Shown piece after piece: positions 33,319 to 42,331 of a stretch of DNA of 64,000 bases (position 1 is its first letter; each line of letters opens with the position of its first letter). The DNA lies in contig NZ_BSUK01000001.1 of the NCBI RefSeq assembly GCF_030161555.1, positions 310,001 through 374,000 of the forward strand, in the 5' to 3' direction. The notes below the pieces were generated by a model. That model did no database searches. It saw only the letters and a program-made list of their open reading frames with translations, and was not told the DNA's origin. The translations under genes were made by a program, and so were the position numbers. The DNA comes from Luteimicrobium album (GTDB lineage Bacteria; Actinomycetota; Actinomycetes; Actinomycetales; Cellulomonadaceae).

Positions 33319-34798
33319 TCAGGCAGGAGAGGCGGGAACCTCGAGGAAGACGCTGAGACGACGGGCGAACGACTCGGCGGCACCGGCGACCCACGAGGCC
33401 AGGCCGGTCAGCCGGGTGTTGGTGAGGAGTGCGGCGTCCGAGCCGCGGGCGGAACGGACGCCCGCGCCGTCGGACCCAGCACCAGCGGACGCCCCACCGG
33501 GGGCCGCGGGCTGGGCGGGCGGCGTCGAGGGCGCGCTGCCCGCCCCGGGAGGCGCCGTGGCGCCCGCGACCGTCCGCGGACGGGCGGTGACGTCCTCGCG
33601 CGACGCCGTCACGGCGGCCGCGTCGTGCCCCGAGGTCGCGCCGTCGAGCGTCGCGGCGGACGCCCCGGCGCTCGCCGAGCGGGTCGTGCGCGCGGCCGTC
33701 ATCGTCGCATGGGCGCCGGGTGCGCGGACGCTCGCCAAGGGGCCGCGGGCTCGGCGCCTCGCGGGACGGCGGGCGCCGAGGGGGTCGACGCACCAGGGTA
33801 CGGGCCAGGATCGTGGCTGCCACCACCGCGACCGTCTGCGCCGGAGCCGTCCCGCCGGGCGTCGCCCCGGGGCCGGGAAGGCCCGGCACGATCGGGTCGG
33901 TGACGGGGCGGAGCGGGTCGGTCACCGGGGACAGGGCGTCGGTCACGGGAGCGACGACGCCGAGCACGGGATCGAGCGCGTCGGCCACGGGCCGCAGCGC
34001 GGGCGTCAGCGAGTCCGTCACGGGCGCGACCACCCGGGCGACGGGTCGGAGGACCGAGTCGAGCACCGGAGCGACGGGGCGCGTCACGACGTCGAGCGTC
34101 GGGCGGAGCGTCGAGACGACGGAGTCGATCACCGGGGTGACGGGTGCGGCGACGTCCGCGACGGACGACGTCACCGGGTGCACCGCCGCGCCGACACGCT
34201 CCGGCACCGGGGCGACGGCGTCGGCGACCGACCCGACCACGTCGGTGACCGGGTGTCCTGCGGACGGTCGCTCGCGGTGCGGGGACGCCGTGGTCGTTGG
34301 CGTGCGCACGGTGGCCGGCTGTCGTGGCGCCGCGCTCGACCCATCCTTCGCGCCGGTGTGCGTCCCCGTGGACGACGCGTTGCTCGGGCGGTCGGTCGTC
34401 GCGGTGCCGTGAGGGGCGGTCGCGTGGGTGGTCGAGCTGGACGACGACGGCGCCTTCGTCGCAGGCGCGGGCCGGGCGGGAGGCGCGAGCTTCTCGGAGT
34501 GTGCGTGCTTCTCGTCGGCCGACGGACCCGAGGTCCTCGGGAATGACGGCGCGACGGTCGTCACGACGCCGTCGACGACGGGCCCCACCACGTGGTCGGT
34601 GACCTGCTGCACCGTCTGCGTCACCGGCGACAGGAGGCCTCCGAGGTCCGGGTCGGTGTGCTCGTGCGCGGACGCCGACGACGCCAGGACCACACCGAGC
34701 GCAGCGCCTCCGACGAGCCCCGCCGCGGCGCCTACCGCGCGCAGCGTCCACCGCCGGAGGCGTGTCGCCCCCGGCGTGCGCGGCGCGTGCTGCGGCAC
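33319..34798 (-). CDS. Secreted PVT-repeat protein, frameshifted
   Basis: The first about 330 residues read cleanly from GTG 34798 (GGGGGCC upstream). A signal peptide ends near SSASA-HEH. Low-complexity Ser/Thr/Pro sequence follows, then about 130 residues of PV-rich repeats such as DPVLGVVAPVTDALSPVTDPL and RPVAPVLDSVLRPVARVVAPVTD. The frame then changes near 33790-33810. Downstream codons to the stop at 33319 keep strong G/C third positions (SRLTGLASW-like tail ending LEVPASPA), so they look coding. One extra or two missing bases would be needed. Alternatively the protein stops at 33699 in the third frame. It immediately precedes the chaplin-like gene. No known domain. Confidence 0.55.
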
Positions 34799-34943
34799 CC
34801 CGGCCCCCTTCGACGTCGTCGACGAACGAGCTGCTGCTCCATTTCGAGGATCCGTGCAATACGGGTGTTACGCAACCAGGACAACGATGTTTCACCCGGG
34901 TAGTGCGGTTGCCCAGCGAGTCGCCCGAGGCGAGCGTGGAGCC

Positions 34944-35366
34944 ATGAACCTCGTCGTCCGGTCCGCGCTCGTGGGCGTCGCCGCCGGCTCGCGCAGCACG
35001 CTCGGGCTCGCTCAGCCCTTCCTCACCGCCCGGCGCCGCGGCCTCCGCGTCCTCGGTCTGCTCGCGGTAGGCGCGGAGCTCGTCGGCGACAAGCTTCCGA
35101 CGGCCCCGAGCCGCCTCGACCCGCCAGGGCCGGCCTCGCGGGCCGGCGCCGGGGCCGTCGGGGCGGTGACGCTCGCGCGCAGGTCGGGCGCCCGCTCGGT
35201 CCCGGCCCTCGCGGCGGCTGCGGCGCTCGGCGCGGGCGCCTCCACGGCGGGGACGTTCGGCGGCGCCGCCTGGCGACGGCTCGCGGCCGAGCGCGGCTGG
35301 CCGGACCTGCCCGCCGCCCTCGGCGAGGACGCCGCGGCGGTCGCGCTCGCGCTCCTCGCCCGGTAG
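34944..35366 (+). CDS. Small membrane protein, DUF4126-like
   Basis: 140 residues with several Ala/Gly/Leu-rich hydrophobic stretches. VRSALVGVAAGSRSTLGLAQPFL at the N-terminus and ELVGDKLPTAPSRLDPPGPASRAGAGA resemble DUF4126 proteins, a small uncharacterised membrane family. ATG 34944 follows GAGCGTGGAG. It ends 20 bases before an IS element. Function unknown. Confidence 0.6.
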   Translation: MNLVVRSALVGVAAGSRSTLGLAQPFLTARRRGLRVLGLLAVGAELVGDKLPTAPSRLDPPGPASRAGAGAVGAVTLARRSGARSVPALAAAAALGAGASTAGTFGGAAWRRLAAERGWPDLPAALGEDAAAVALALLAR

Positions 35367-35427
35367 CCCGCTCGCGGGCTGGGCCTAGGGCCTGTTTCGG
35401 AATTGTGATGTGACCTGCGGTTTCGTC

Positions 35428-36339
35428 ATGATTGAGGTCGTGGGCGATGGGCCGGGGCGGCATGATCTGAGCGATGAGGCGTGGGCGGTGCTGGCGCCGT
35501 TGCTGCCGGTCAGGGCGCGTGGACGCAAGGCGCGGTTCTTGCGTCGGCAGATCGACGGGATCCGGTTCCGGGTCCGCACGGGGTGCCCGTGGCGGGACGT
35601 TCCTGGCGACCGGTACGGGCCGTGGGGTAGCTGCTATCGCCGGTTCCGGGACTGGCAGCGCGACGGGACCTGGGGGCAGGTGATCGACCGGTTGCGCACG
35701 ATCAGCGACGGGGCCGGGCTGATCGGGTGGGACCTGAACATCGACTCCACGATCGCTCGCGCTCACCAGCACGCCGCCGGTGCTCGCCGTGACCCGCAGG
35801 CGCAGACCGAGCCGCCGGGCGCCGAGCCGGTCGACCACGGGCTGGGGCGTTCCCGGGGCGGGTGGACCACGAAGGTGCACGCGGCCGCCGAGCAGGGGCA
35901 GAAGCTGATGGGCATGGTCGTCACGGCCGGGCACCGCGGCGACAGCCCGCAGTTCGCGCCCGTGCTCGCCACCGTCAAGGTGGCCCGTCCCGGTGGGGTC
36001 GGTCGCCCGCGCACCCGCCCGGACCGAGTCCGCGCCGACCGGGCGTACACCTCGGCCACCAACCGGGCCCTGCTGCGTGCCCGTGGGATCGCCGCGACGA
36101 TCCCGGAGAAGGTCGATCAGCAGGCCAACCGCAAGAAGAAGGGCTCGGCCGGTGGGCGACCGCCGAAGGTCGACTTCACCGACTACAAGCTGCGGTCCGC
36201 GGTCGAGTGCATGTTCAACCGCCTCAAGCGGTGGCGGGCGGTGGCCACCCGGTTCGACAAGCTCCAGGTCCGCTACGAGACCACCGTGACCGTTGCCGCG
36301 ATCGACGACTGGGTGGCCGCGATCGTCCGGGCCGCCTGA
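35428..36339 (+). CDS. IS5-family transposase
   Basis: 303 residues in one frame. DDE-type features: D in LNIDSTIARAHQH, D in VRADRAYTS, and E in AVECMFNRLKRWRAVATRFDK with the following Arg and Lys of the YREK-like box. The N-terminal region LSDEAWAVLAPLLP and TGCPWRDVP are typical of IS5-type transposases of actinobacteria. ATG 35428 is used; an in-frame GTG lies at 35410. It looks intact, so the element may still be mobile. Confidence 0.93.
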   Translation: MIEVVGDGPGRHDLSDEAWAVLAPLLPVRARGRKARFLRRQIDGIRFRVRTGCPWRDVPGDRYGPWGSCYRRFRDWQRDGTWGQVIDRLRTISDGAGLIGWDLNIDSTIARAHQHAAGARRDPQAQTEPPGAEPVDHGLGRSRGGWTTKVHAAAEQGQKLMGMVVTAGHRGDSPQFAPVLATVKVARPGGVGRPRTRPDRVRADRAYTSATNRALLRARGIAATIPEKVDQQANRKKKGSAGGRPPKVDFTDYKLRSAVECMFNRLKRWRAVATRFDKLQVRYETTVTVAAIDDWVAAIVRAA

Positions 36340-36359
36340 GCGCTGGCATCCTTGCGGGC

Positions 36360-36647
36360 GTGGAGTACTACGCCGCCCCCGAAGGACGCGACGACGTTGA
36401 TCAGCCCGACCGGGGCGACCTGATCGACCTCGTCAACGAGCTCGACACCGACACCAACACGTTCTTCATCGTCTTCCCACGTGACGACGACCTCGAGTGG
36501 TCCTACGCCGTCTCCAAGAAGATCAGCGCATTCGGCGGCTTCGAGCTCGACCGCTTCGATCCCGCCGCCGGCGCCCACGACATCACCACCGCCGCCGACC
36601 CCCACACCATCGCCGAAGACATCCTCACCTGGATCCGCCGGCGCTAA
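36360..36647 (+). CDS. Passenger protein inside the IS, unknown function
   Basis: 95 residues from GTG 36360, ending three bases before the right inverted repeat and starting 20 bases after the transposase stop. The sequence is balanced and acidic, not low-complexity: VEYYAAPEGRDDVDQPD, TNTFFIVFPRDDDLEW, and TAADPHTIAEDILTWIRRR. Predominant G/C third positions support coding. No family is recognised. The compact alpha/beta look, with a hydrophobic strand between acidic turns, would suit a small binding or immunity-like protein, but that is a guess. It might be needed for, or merely carried by, the element. Confidence 0.6.
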   Translation: MEYYAAPEGRDDVDQPDRGDLIDLVNELDTDTNTFFIVFPRDDDLEWSYAVSKKISAFGGFELDRFDPAAGAHDITTAADPHTIAEDILTWIRRR

Positions 36648-36665
36648 CCCATTCCGAAACAGGCC

Positions 36666-37607
36666 CTAGGCCGACGCGTCCCGGGCGACCCGCTGGACGA
36701 AGCCGACGACGACGTCCGGGTACCCGGGCACGAACGCGTCGTCCGCGTCCTGAAGCCGGTGGTCGCCGCCGGGGAGCACGGCGACGTCGAGCAGGTCCGG
36801 CCGGACGGCCGCGCGCAGGACGGCCCCGCTGCGCTCGACGGGGACGACGCCGTCGGCGGACCCGAAGACGGCCAGGAGCGGGACGTCGAGGCGCCGCAGC
36901 GCAGGGACGGGGTCGTGCCCGACCAGCAGCACGGCCAGGCCCCAGATCTCCTGCGACGGCGGCACGAACGCGCCCAGGTCCCCCAGCCGATCGAGCAGGT
37001 CGCGCCGCTCAGGGGCGTCGGACCACGCCCGCGCCTCGTCGTAGCCTGCGCCCCGCTCCGCGAGCGCCATCAGGCCGTCGAAGACCGCGAGCGCCGCGTC
37101 GGTGTCCGCGGGCGGCCATCCCGCGCGGCGCAGCGTCGTCACCGTCGAGTACCGCTCCTGCTCGCCGGGCGGCACCGCCGGGCCCGAGCTCGTGACGACG
37201 CCGTCGACGTCGGCGCGGCCGGCCGCCTCGAGCACGACCCATCCGCCCTGCGAGTGTCCGAACAGGATCGCCGGCACGTCAGAGGCGCCTCGACCGACCT
37301 CGTGGGCGAACGCGGCCCGAGCCACCGCGAGCCCCGCGAGTGCGTCGTCGGCCTGGTCGCGGATCCCTGCGGTCAGCCACGACCCCTCCGACTCCCCCAC
37401 GCCACGCTTGTCGTACGACGCGACCGCGGCCCCCACGGCGAGCAGCGCGGCGCGGATCGGCGGGAAGAACACGTCGTTGTCGCGGTCGGACGGCCCCGAA
37501 CCGGGGTGCATGAGCACGAGGCCCCGGACCGCGCCGTCGGGCAGCCAGAGACTGCCGGCGAGGGCGCCGCCTCCACCACGCGCGACGAGCGGGAGCGGCG
37601 GCGTCAC
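36666..37607 (-). CDS. Alpha/beta hydrolase
   Basis: 313 residues. The nucleophile elbow is GHSQGGW. MHPGSGPSDRDNDVFFPP near the N-terminus is the oxyanion-hole area, and PGGDHRLQDAD near the end provides a likely catalytic His, with an Asp in GSADGVVP. It is of the dienelactone-hydrolase/serine-aminopeptidase type; the substrate is unknown. The GTG start lies one base after the purN stop, so they are co-transcribed. Its TAG stop overlaps the CTAG at the IS border, showing insertion exactly at the gene end. Confidence 0.85.
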   Translation of the reverse strand: MTPPLPLVARGGGGALAGSLWLPDGAVRGLVLMHPGSGPSDRDNDVFFPPIRAALLAVGAAVASYDKRGVGESEGSWLTAGIRDQADDALAGLAVARAAFAHEVGRGASDVPAILFGHSQGGWVVLEAAGRADVDGVVTSSGPAVPPGEQERYSTVTTLRRAGWPPADTDAALAVFDGLMALAERGAGYDEARAWSDAPERRDLLDRLGDLGAFVPPSQEIWGLAVLLVGHDPVPALRRLDVPLLAVFGSADGVVPVERSGAVLRAAVRPDLLDVAVLPGGDHRLQDADDAFVPGYPDVVVGFVQRVARDASA

Positions 37608-37608
37608 G

Positions 37609-38253
37609 TCAGCGTCCGAAGCGCGTGCGGCGTCCCTCGACGACGAGCCCCTCGCGCGCGGCCCGCCCGACGACGTCGACGAGCAGCGCGCGCTCGGCGA
37701 CCTTGATGCGCTCGTGCAGGCTGTCCTCGTCGTCGCCGTCCTGGACGACGACGGGCACCTGGGCGACGATCGGGCCGCTGTCGACGCCCTCGTCGACGAC
37801 GATCAGGCTGCAGCCGGAGACCTTGACCCCGTACGCGAGCGCGTCGCGGACCCCGTGGGCGCCGGGGAACGACGGCAGCAGTGCCGGATGCGTGTTGAGG
37901 ATCCGGCCGCCGAAGCGCGCGAGGAACGGCGCGCCGACGAGCTTCATGAAGCCGGCGGCCACGACGAGGTCCGGGGAGAAGACGGCGACCGCCTCGGTCA
38001 GCGCCTCGTCCCACGCCCCGCGGTCGGGGAAGTCCTTGAGGCTGACGACCGCGGTCGGGACCCCGGCTTCCTGCGCGAGCTCGAGCGCCCGGATGCCCGG
38101 CCGGTCCGCGACGACGCCGACGACGCGCGCCCCGTACGCGAGGTCGTCGTGCGCGGCGAGGAGGGCAGCGAGGTTGGAGCCGGCGCCGCTCACGAGGACG
38201 ACGAGGCGGGCGGAGGTCGTGACGTCCACGGGGTGGCCGGAGGGGGTCTGCAC
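37609..38253 (-). CDS. purN: Phosphoribosylglycinamide formyltransferase PurN
   Basis: 214 residues. PurN formylates GAR using 10-formyl-THF. RLVVLVSGAGSNLAALL, GFMKLVGAPFLARFGGRILNTHPALLPSFPGAHG (catalytic N and H) and VDSGPIVAQ (catalytic D) are present. Start GTG 38251-38253. It lies between DUF6350 and a hydrolase in the conserved actinobacterial sucC-sucD-DUF6350-purN order. purH, often next, is about 7 kb away in this window. Confidence 0.96.
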   Translation of the reverse strand: MQTPSGHPVDVTTSARLVVLVSGAGSNLAALLAAHDDLAYGARVVGVVADRPGIRALELAQEAGVPTAVVSLKDFPDRGAWDEALTEAVAVFSPDLVVAAGFMKLVGAPFLARFGGRILNTHPALLPSFPGAHGVRDALAYGVKVSGCSLIVVDEGVDSGPIVAQVPVVVQDGDDEDSLHERIKVAERALLVDVVGRAAREGLVVEGRRTRFGR

Positions 38254-38273
38254 GGCCCCACCCTAGCGGCGGC

Positions 38274-39533
38274 TCAGCGCCGCGAGCGGCCCCGCAGGTC
38301 GAGGAGGCGCCACCCCACCGTCAACGCGACGCCGAGGCCGACCCACAGCGCCGCCAGGGCGCCGACGAGCCACGGCTCCGCGCCGACGTGCCGCATCGCG
38401 CCCGGCCCGACGGCGCCGCCCGCGACGCCCTCGAGGCCCGCCACGAGGAGGCCCGCGACCACGGCCGCGGTCACGACGGACGTCACGAGCCCGGTCCACG
38501 TGGTGCCGCCCGCGAACGCGTGCGCGCGCCACAGGTAGACCCCGGCGACCACGCCGGCCGCGACGACCACGACCACCGACGCCTGCGCGACCGGGTTCGC
38601 CCACCCCGCCCCCGGGAGCGTCCCGACGAGCGGCACGAGCGGGAGGGCGCCGTCGACGTGGGACGACGGCGCGTACGACGACCCGACGCCGACGGCGAAG
38701 CCGGGGCCGACGAGCCAGGCGAGCGCCCACGCGAGCAGGTTCGGCACGAACGCGAGCTGCGCGACGCCGAGCAGCAGCCCGGAGGCCGTCCCGGGGTCGA
38801 GGGCCCGCAGGACGTCGCCGATGGTCGAGCGGCCGGAGACCGCCCAGACGACCAGCAGGACGCCCGCCGCCGCGACGGCGAGCAGCACCGCGACCACGCC
38901 GGCCGCGGCGCCCCGGCGGACGCCGTCGAGCGCGACGGCGGGCACGGGCAGCCGGGGCTCGAGCGCCTCCTGCAGCCGCTCGGCCACCTCGCCGAGCGGT
39001 GGCGCGTCGGGGCGGGTGGTCAGTCCGAGGCCGAGGCCCGCGAGCGCGAGGAGCGCCCCGCCGACCGGTGCCCAGAGGACGCCGCCGGGCGCGACCGTGC
39101 CGGTCACGACCGCGACGGCTGTGACGACCGCGGCATACCCGAGCACCGCGAACGCCAGGGCAGCCGCGCGTGGGCGCAGGGTCCGCCGTCCGACGGCGAA
39201 CGCCACGAACAGCGCGAGCGCCGTCGCCCCGAGCGGGACGATCGTGAGGGTCGCGCCGCTCGCCTCGACGGGGACGCCGTGACCCAGCAGCCACGTGGAC
39301 GCCGTGACCGTTGCCGCGCCGGACCAGCCCGCACCGGTGGGGCTCGCGACGAGCACCGCCCCCACGACGAGCACCAGGACGAGCATCGTCAGGACGACGC
39401 ACTCGACGACGACCACCACGGCCGACAGGAACGACGCGACGAGCTCGGACGGTCCCCGGCGACGCCGGTCGCCGTCGGGCGCGTCGAGCGTGCGCGCGCG
39501 GGGCGAGCGCGTGGGGGTGCCGGTGGAGCTCAC
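38274..39533 (-). CDS. DUF6350 polytopic membrane protein
   Basis: 419 residues from GTG 39533 (VSSTGTPTRS). About ten hydrophobic segments, including VVVVVECVVLTMLVLVLVVGAVL near the N-terminus and WLVGALAALWVGLGVALTVGW at the end. SYAPSSHVDGALPLVPLVGTLP is a typical segment of this family. The position between sucD and purN is diagnostic for DUF6350. Its function is not known. The further upstream frame to 39611 lacks a good start. Confidence 0.8.
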   Translation of the reverse strand: MSSTGTPTRSPRARTLDAPDGDRRRRGPSELVASFLSAVVVVVECVVLTMLVLVLVVGAVLVASPTGAGWSGAATVTASTWLLGHGVPVEASGATLTIVPLGATALALFVAFAVGRRTLRPRAAALAFAVLGYAAVVTAVAVVTGTVAPGGVLWAPVGGALLALAGLGLGLTTRPDAPPLGEVAERLQEALEPRLPVPAVALDGVRRGAAAGVVAVLLAVAAAGVLLVVWAVSGRSTIGDVLRALDPGTASGLLLGVAQLAFVPNLLAWALAWLVGPGFAVGVGSSYAPSSHVDGALPLVPLVGTLPGAGWANPVAQASVVVVVAAGVVAGVYLWRAHAFAGGTTWTGLVTSVVTAAVVAGLLVAGLEGVAGGAVGPGAMRHVGAEPWLVGALAALWVGLGVALTVGWRLLDLRGRSRR

Positions 39534-39615
39534 GACCCCATCGTCCCCGACGACGTGGTGCGCGCGGGGCAGGCCGCGCCGTCGGGCCCGGGTTCGCTCC
39601 CCCAGACGCACGGAG

Positions 39616-39646
39616 GCCCGGCCCGCCCACGAAGGGCGGACCGGGC
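39616..39646. terminator. Terminator hairpin downstream of sucD
   Basis: GCCCGGCCCGCCC (39616-39628) pairs with GGGCGGACCGGGC (39634-39646) with one mismatch and an ACGAA loop. It lies 23 bases after the sucD stop on the minus strand and before DUF6350. Confidence 0.7.
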
Positions 39647-39668
39647 TTCGGCGCGATCCGGCTCGGGC

Positions 39669-40574
39669 TCAGCCGAGCGCGGTGAGGATCTCCCGCATGA
39701 GCGAGGCGGTCTCGGACGGCGTCTTGCCGACCTTCACCCCTGCGGCCTCGAGGGCCTCCTTCTTCGCGGCGGCCGTGCCGGACGAGCCCGACACGATGGC
39801 GCCCGCGTGACCCATCGTCTTGCCCTCGGGGGCGGTGAAGCCCGCGACGTAGCCGACGACCGGCTTGGTGACGTTCTCCTTGATGAACGCGGCCGCGCGC
39901 TCCTCGGCGTCGCCGCCGATCTCGCCGATCATGACGATCGCCTTGGTCTCCGGGTCGGCCTCGAACGCGGCGAGCGCGTCGATGTGCGTGGTCCCGATGA
40001 TCGGGTCGCCACCGATGCCGATGGCTGTGGAGAACCCGAAGTCCCGCAGCTCGTACATCATCTGGTAGGTCAGCGTGCCCGACTTCGACACGAGGCCGAT
40101 GGGGCCCGAGCCCGTGATCGTCGCGGGCGTGATACCGACGAGCGACTCGCCAGGCGTGATGATGCCGGGGCAGTTCGGGCCGATGATCCGGGTCTTGTTG
40201 CCCTTCTCGATCGCGTAGGCCCACGCCTCGGCGGCGTCCTCGACCGGCACGCCCTCGGTGATGACCACGAGGAGCGGGATCTCGGCGTCGATGGCCTCGA
40301 TCATGGCGGCCTTGGTGTGCGCGGCGGGCACGAAGATGATCGACACGTCCGCGCCGGTCTTCTCGATCGCCTCGGCGACGGCCCCGAAGACGGGGAGCTC
40401 GACCTCGGCGCCTGCGTTGTCGGTGTGCGTCACGGTCGTGCCGGCCTTGCGGGCGTTGACGCCGCCCACGACCTGCGTGCCGGCCTTGAGCATGAGGGCG
40501 GTGTGCTTGGTGCCCTCGCCGCCCGTGATGCCCTGGACGATGACCTTGGAGTCCTTGTTGAGGAAGACAGACAT
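39669..40574 (-). CDS. sucD: Succinate--CoA ligase alpha subunit
   Basis: 301 residues. It forms with SucC the TCA-cycle enzyme making ATP or GTP from succinyl-CoA. [15 protein letters not shown] is the CoA-binding Rossmann start, [14 protein letters not shown] and [12 protein letters not shown] follow, and the phosphorylated histidine is in [14 protein letters not shown]. Start ATG 40574, 12 bases after the sucC stop, as expected for the operon. Confidence 0.97.
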   Translation of the reverse strand: MSVFLNKDSKVIVQGITGGEGTKHTALMLKAGTQVVGGVNARKAGTTVTHTDNAGAEVELPVFGAVAEAIEKTGADVSIIFVPAAHTKAAMIEAIDAEIPLLVVITEGVPVEDAAEAWAYAIEKGNKTRIIGPNCPGIITPGESLVGITPATITGSGPIGLVSKSGTLTYQMMYELRDFGFSTAIGIGGDPIIGTTHIDALAAFEADPETKAIVMIGEIGGDAEERAAAFIKENVTKPVVGYVAGFTAPEGKTMGHAGAIVSGSSGTAAAKKEALEAAGVKVGKTPSETASLMREILTALG

Positions 40575-40585
40575 CGTTCTTTTCC

Positions 40586-41760
40586 TTACTTCGCAGCCAG
40601 CTCGGCGGCCTTGTCGGCGCCCTCGTCCATGGTGCTCGCCAGCGTGACGAGCGGGTGCGCGGCCTCCGCGAGGATGCGCCGGCCCTCCTCGACGTTGTTG
40701 CCGTCGAGGCGGACGACGAGCGGCTTGTTGGCCTCGTCGCCGAGGATCTGCAGGGCCTTGACGATGCCGTTCGCGACGGCGTCGCACGCGGTGATGCCGC
40801 CGAAGACGTTGACGAACACGCTCTTGACCTGGGCGTCTCCGAGGATGACGTCGAGACCCGCGGCCATGACCTCCGCGGACGCGCCGCCGCCGATGTCGAG
40901 GAAGTTCGCCGGCTTCACGCCGCCGTGGTTCTCGCCCGCGTACGCGACGACGTCGAGCGTGCTCATGACGAGGCCCGCGCCGTTGCCGATGATTCCGACC
41001 TCGCCGTCGAGCTTGACGTAGTTGAGGTCGTTCTCCTTGGCCTTGGCCTCGAGCGGGTCGGCCGCAGCCTTGTCCTCGAGCGCCTCGTGGTCCGGGTGGC
41101 GGAACGCCGCGTTGTCGTCGAGCGACACCTTGCCGTCGAGGGCGACGATGTCGCCGGACGCCGTCTTGACGAGGGGTTGACCTCGACGAGCGTCGCGTCC
41201 TCCTCCTTGTAGACGGTCCACAGCTTCTGGATGACGTCGGCGATCTTCGGGGCGACCTCGGCGTCGAAGCCCGCGGCCGCGACGATCTCGTCGGCCTTGG
41301 CCTGATCGATGCCGGTGAGGGCGTTGACCTCGATGCGCGCGAGCGCGTCGGGGCGCTCGACCGCGAGCTGCTCGATCTCCATGCCGCCCTCCTTGCTCGC
41401 CATCGCGAGCAGGGAGCGGTTGGCCCGGTCGAGGAGCACGGAGAAGTAGAACTCCTCCTCGATCTGCGCGCCCTGCGCGATCATCACGCGGTGCACCGTG
41501 TGGCCCTTGATGTCCATGCCGAGGATCTCGGACGCGCGCTCAGCGGCCTCGTCCGGGGACTTCGCGAGCTTGACGCCGCCGGCCTTGCCGCGGCCGCCGA
41601 CCTTCACCTGGGCCTTGACGACGACGACTCCGCCGTCCTCGCCCGTCAGCTTCACTGCGCCTTCGCGAGCCTCTTCGGGGGTCGTCGCGACGACGCCGCC
41701 CAGCACCGGTACACCGTGCTTCTCGAAGAGGTCGCGCGCCTGGTATTCGAACAGGTCCAC
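40586..41760 (-). CDS. sucC: Succinate--CoA ligase beta subunit, frameshifted
   Basis: About 391 residues after repair. The ATP-grasp domain shows [36 protein letters not shown], and [31 protein letters not shown]; the C-terminal domain shows [12 protein letters not shown] and [13 protein letters not shown]. The frame breaks in the G4 run 41173-41176; one more base restores EVNPLVKT. Start GTG 41760 (VDLFEYQ) follows a GGAAGGA site; ATG 41778 is in frame but less likely. The partner sucD is intact, which argues for a sequencing error. Confidence 0.95.
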
Positions 41761-41915
41761 CCTGGTGCGTCCTTCCATCGACAGGTTTGCGGGTGTCTCG
41801 ACGTCAAGACACCGCGATCCAGGGTAGCCCCCGGTGCACCGCCCTTCCGTCCGCCCTGGTACCGCGCGTGACGAGCGCCACACCGGGCGCGGGCCACAAC
41901 CCACGATCGTCGACG

Positions 41916-41986
41916 CCGAGCAAGCGGGTTTCCCGTCGAGCAAGCATCCTTCTTCTGCTTCTTCGGCGTGGAACACGCTTGCTCGG
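41916..41986. repeat. Four-arm GAGCAAGC repeat, locus 1
   Basis: CCGAGCAAGCGGG at 41916-41928, CGAGCAAGC at 41937-41945, a degenerate reverse arm GCTTCTTCGG at 41957-41966, and GCTTGCTCGG at 41977-41986. Two forward and two reverse arms can fold into a long hairpin. It sits between divergent sucC and the HTH gene. The same layout recurs at 42977-43047 and 62662-62732. Confidence 0.85.
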
Positions 41987-42009
41987 CGGGCTGCAGTGCG
42001 CCAACCCTG

Positions 42010-42057
42010 TTGTCAATAAAGGTTGACAACACAAGCGGTGTCAACCTAAGTTGACAC
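42010..42057 (+). promoter_or_regulatory. Overlapping palindromic operators directly before the HTH gene
   Basis: Three nested palindromes of TTGACA/TGTCAA units: TTGTCAA-N6-TTGACAA (42010-42029), GGTTGACA-N10-TGTCAACC (42021 to 42046), and GTGTCAAC-CTAA-GTTGACAC (42038-42057, perfect over 20 bases). The last ends one base before the ATG. TTGACA at 42023-42028 could be a -35 box with CTAAGT 17 bases on, giving a leaderless transcript starting at the ATG. Autorepression by the encoded HTH protein is likely. Confidence 0.8.
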
Positions 42058-42058
42058 C

Positions 42059-42331
42059 ATGATCGACGCGAGCCCCCGAGACCCCGGCCCCGCCCCGCCC
42101 GACGCGACCGCCGCCGTCTCCGACGACCCCGCCGTCGGGCTCCGTGCGGTGCGGTCGCTCGCCACCCTCGCCGAGCGGCTCGAGGCCCTCCAGGTCGGCC
42201 GCGCCCGGTCGCTCGGCTGGTCGTGGCAGGAGATCGCCGACGAGCTCGGCGTGAGCCGCCAGGCCGTCCACAAGAAGCACGGCGCCACGCTGCTCGACGG
42301 CCGCGGCGCCCGGACCCGGAAGGACCGATGA
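42059..42331 (+). CDS. Small helix-turn-helix DNA-binding protein
   Basis: 90 residues. After a Pro/Ala-rich start, ALQVGRARSLGWSWQEIADELGVSRQAVHKKHG is a clear helix-turn-helix of the sigma-70 region 4/Fis-like type. The gene abuts a cluster of TTGACA/TGTCAA palindromes and overlaps the next gene in ATGA, giving a two-gene autoregulated unit with a Clp-N protein. Similar HTH/Clp-N pairs are known in actinobacteria; their target is not clear to me. Translation may be leaderless. Confidence 0.88.
   Translation: MIDASPRDPGPAPPDATAAVSDDPAVGLRAVRSLATLAERLEALQVGRARSLGWSWQEIADELGVSRQAVHKKHGATLLDGRGARTRKDR

Larger units (their letters stand above)
35389..36665 (+). mobile_element. IS5-family insertion sequence with passenger ORF
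   Basis: About 1277 bases bounded by inverted repeats GGCCTGTTTCGGAAT (35389-35403) and its complement (36651-36665). CTAG flanks each end (35385-35388, 36666-36669), either a target duplication or part of the repeat because CTAG is itself palindromic. It holds an IS5-type DDE transposase and a second small ORF of unknown function in the same direction. The right end coincides with the TAG stop of the alpha/beta hydrolase gene, so insertion left that protein intact. Confidence 0.9.
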
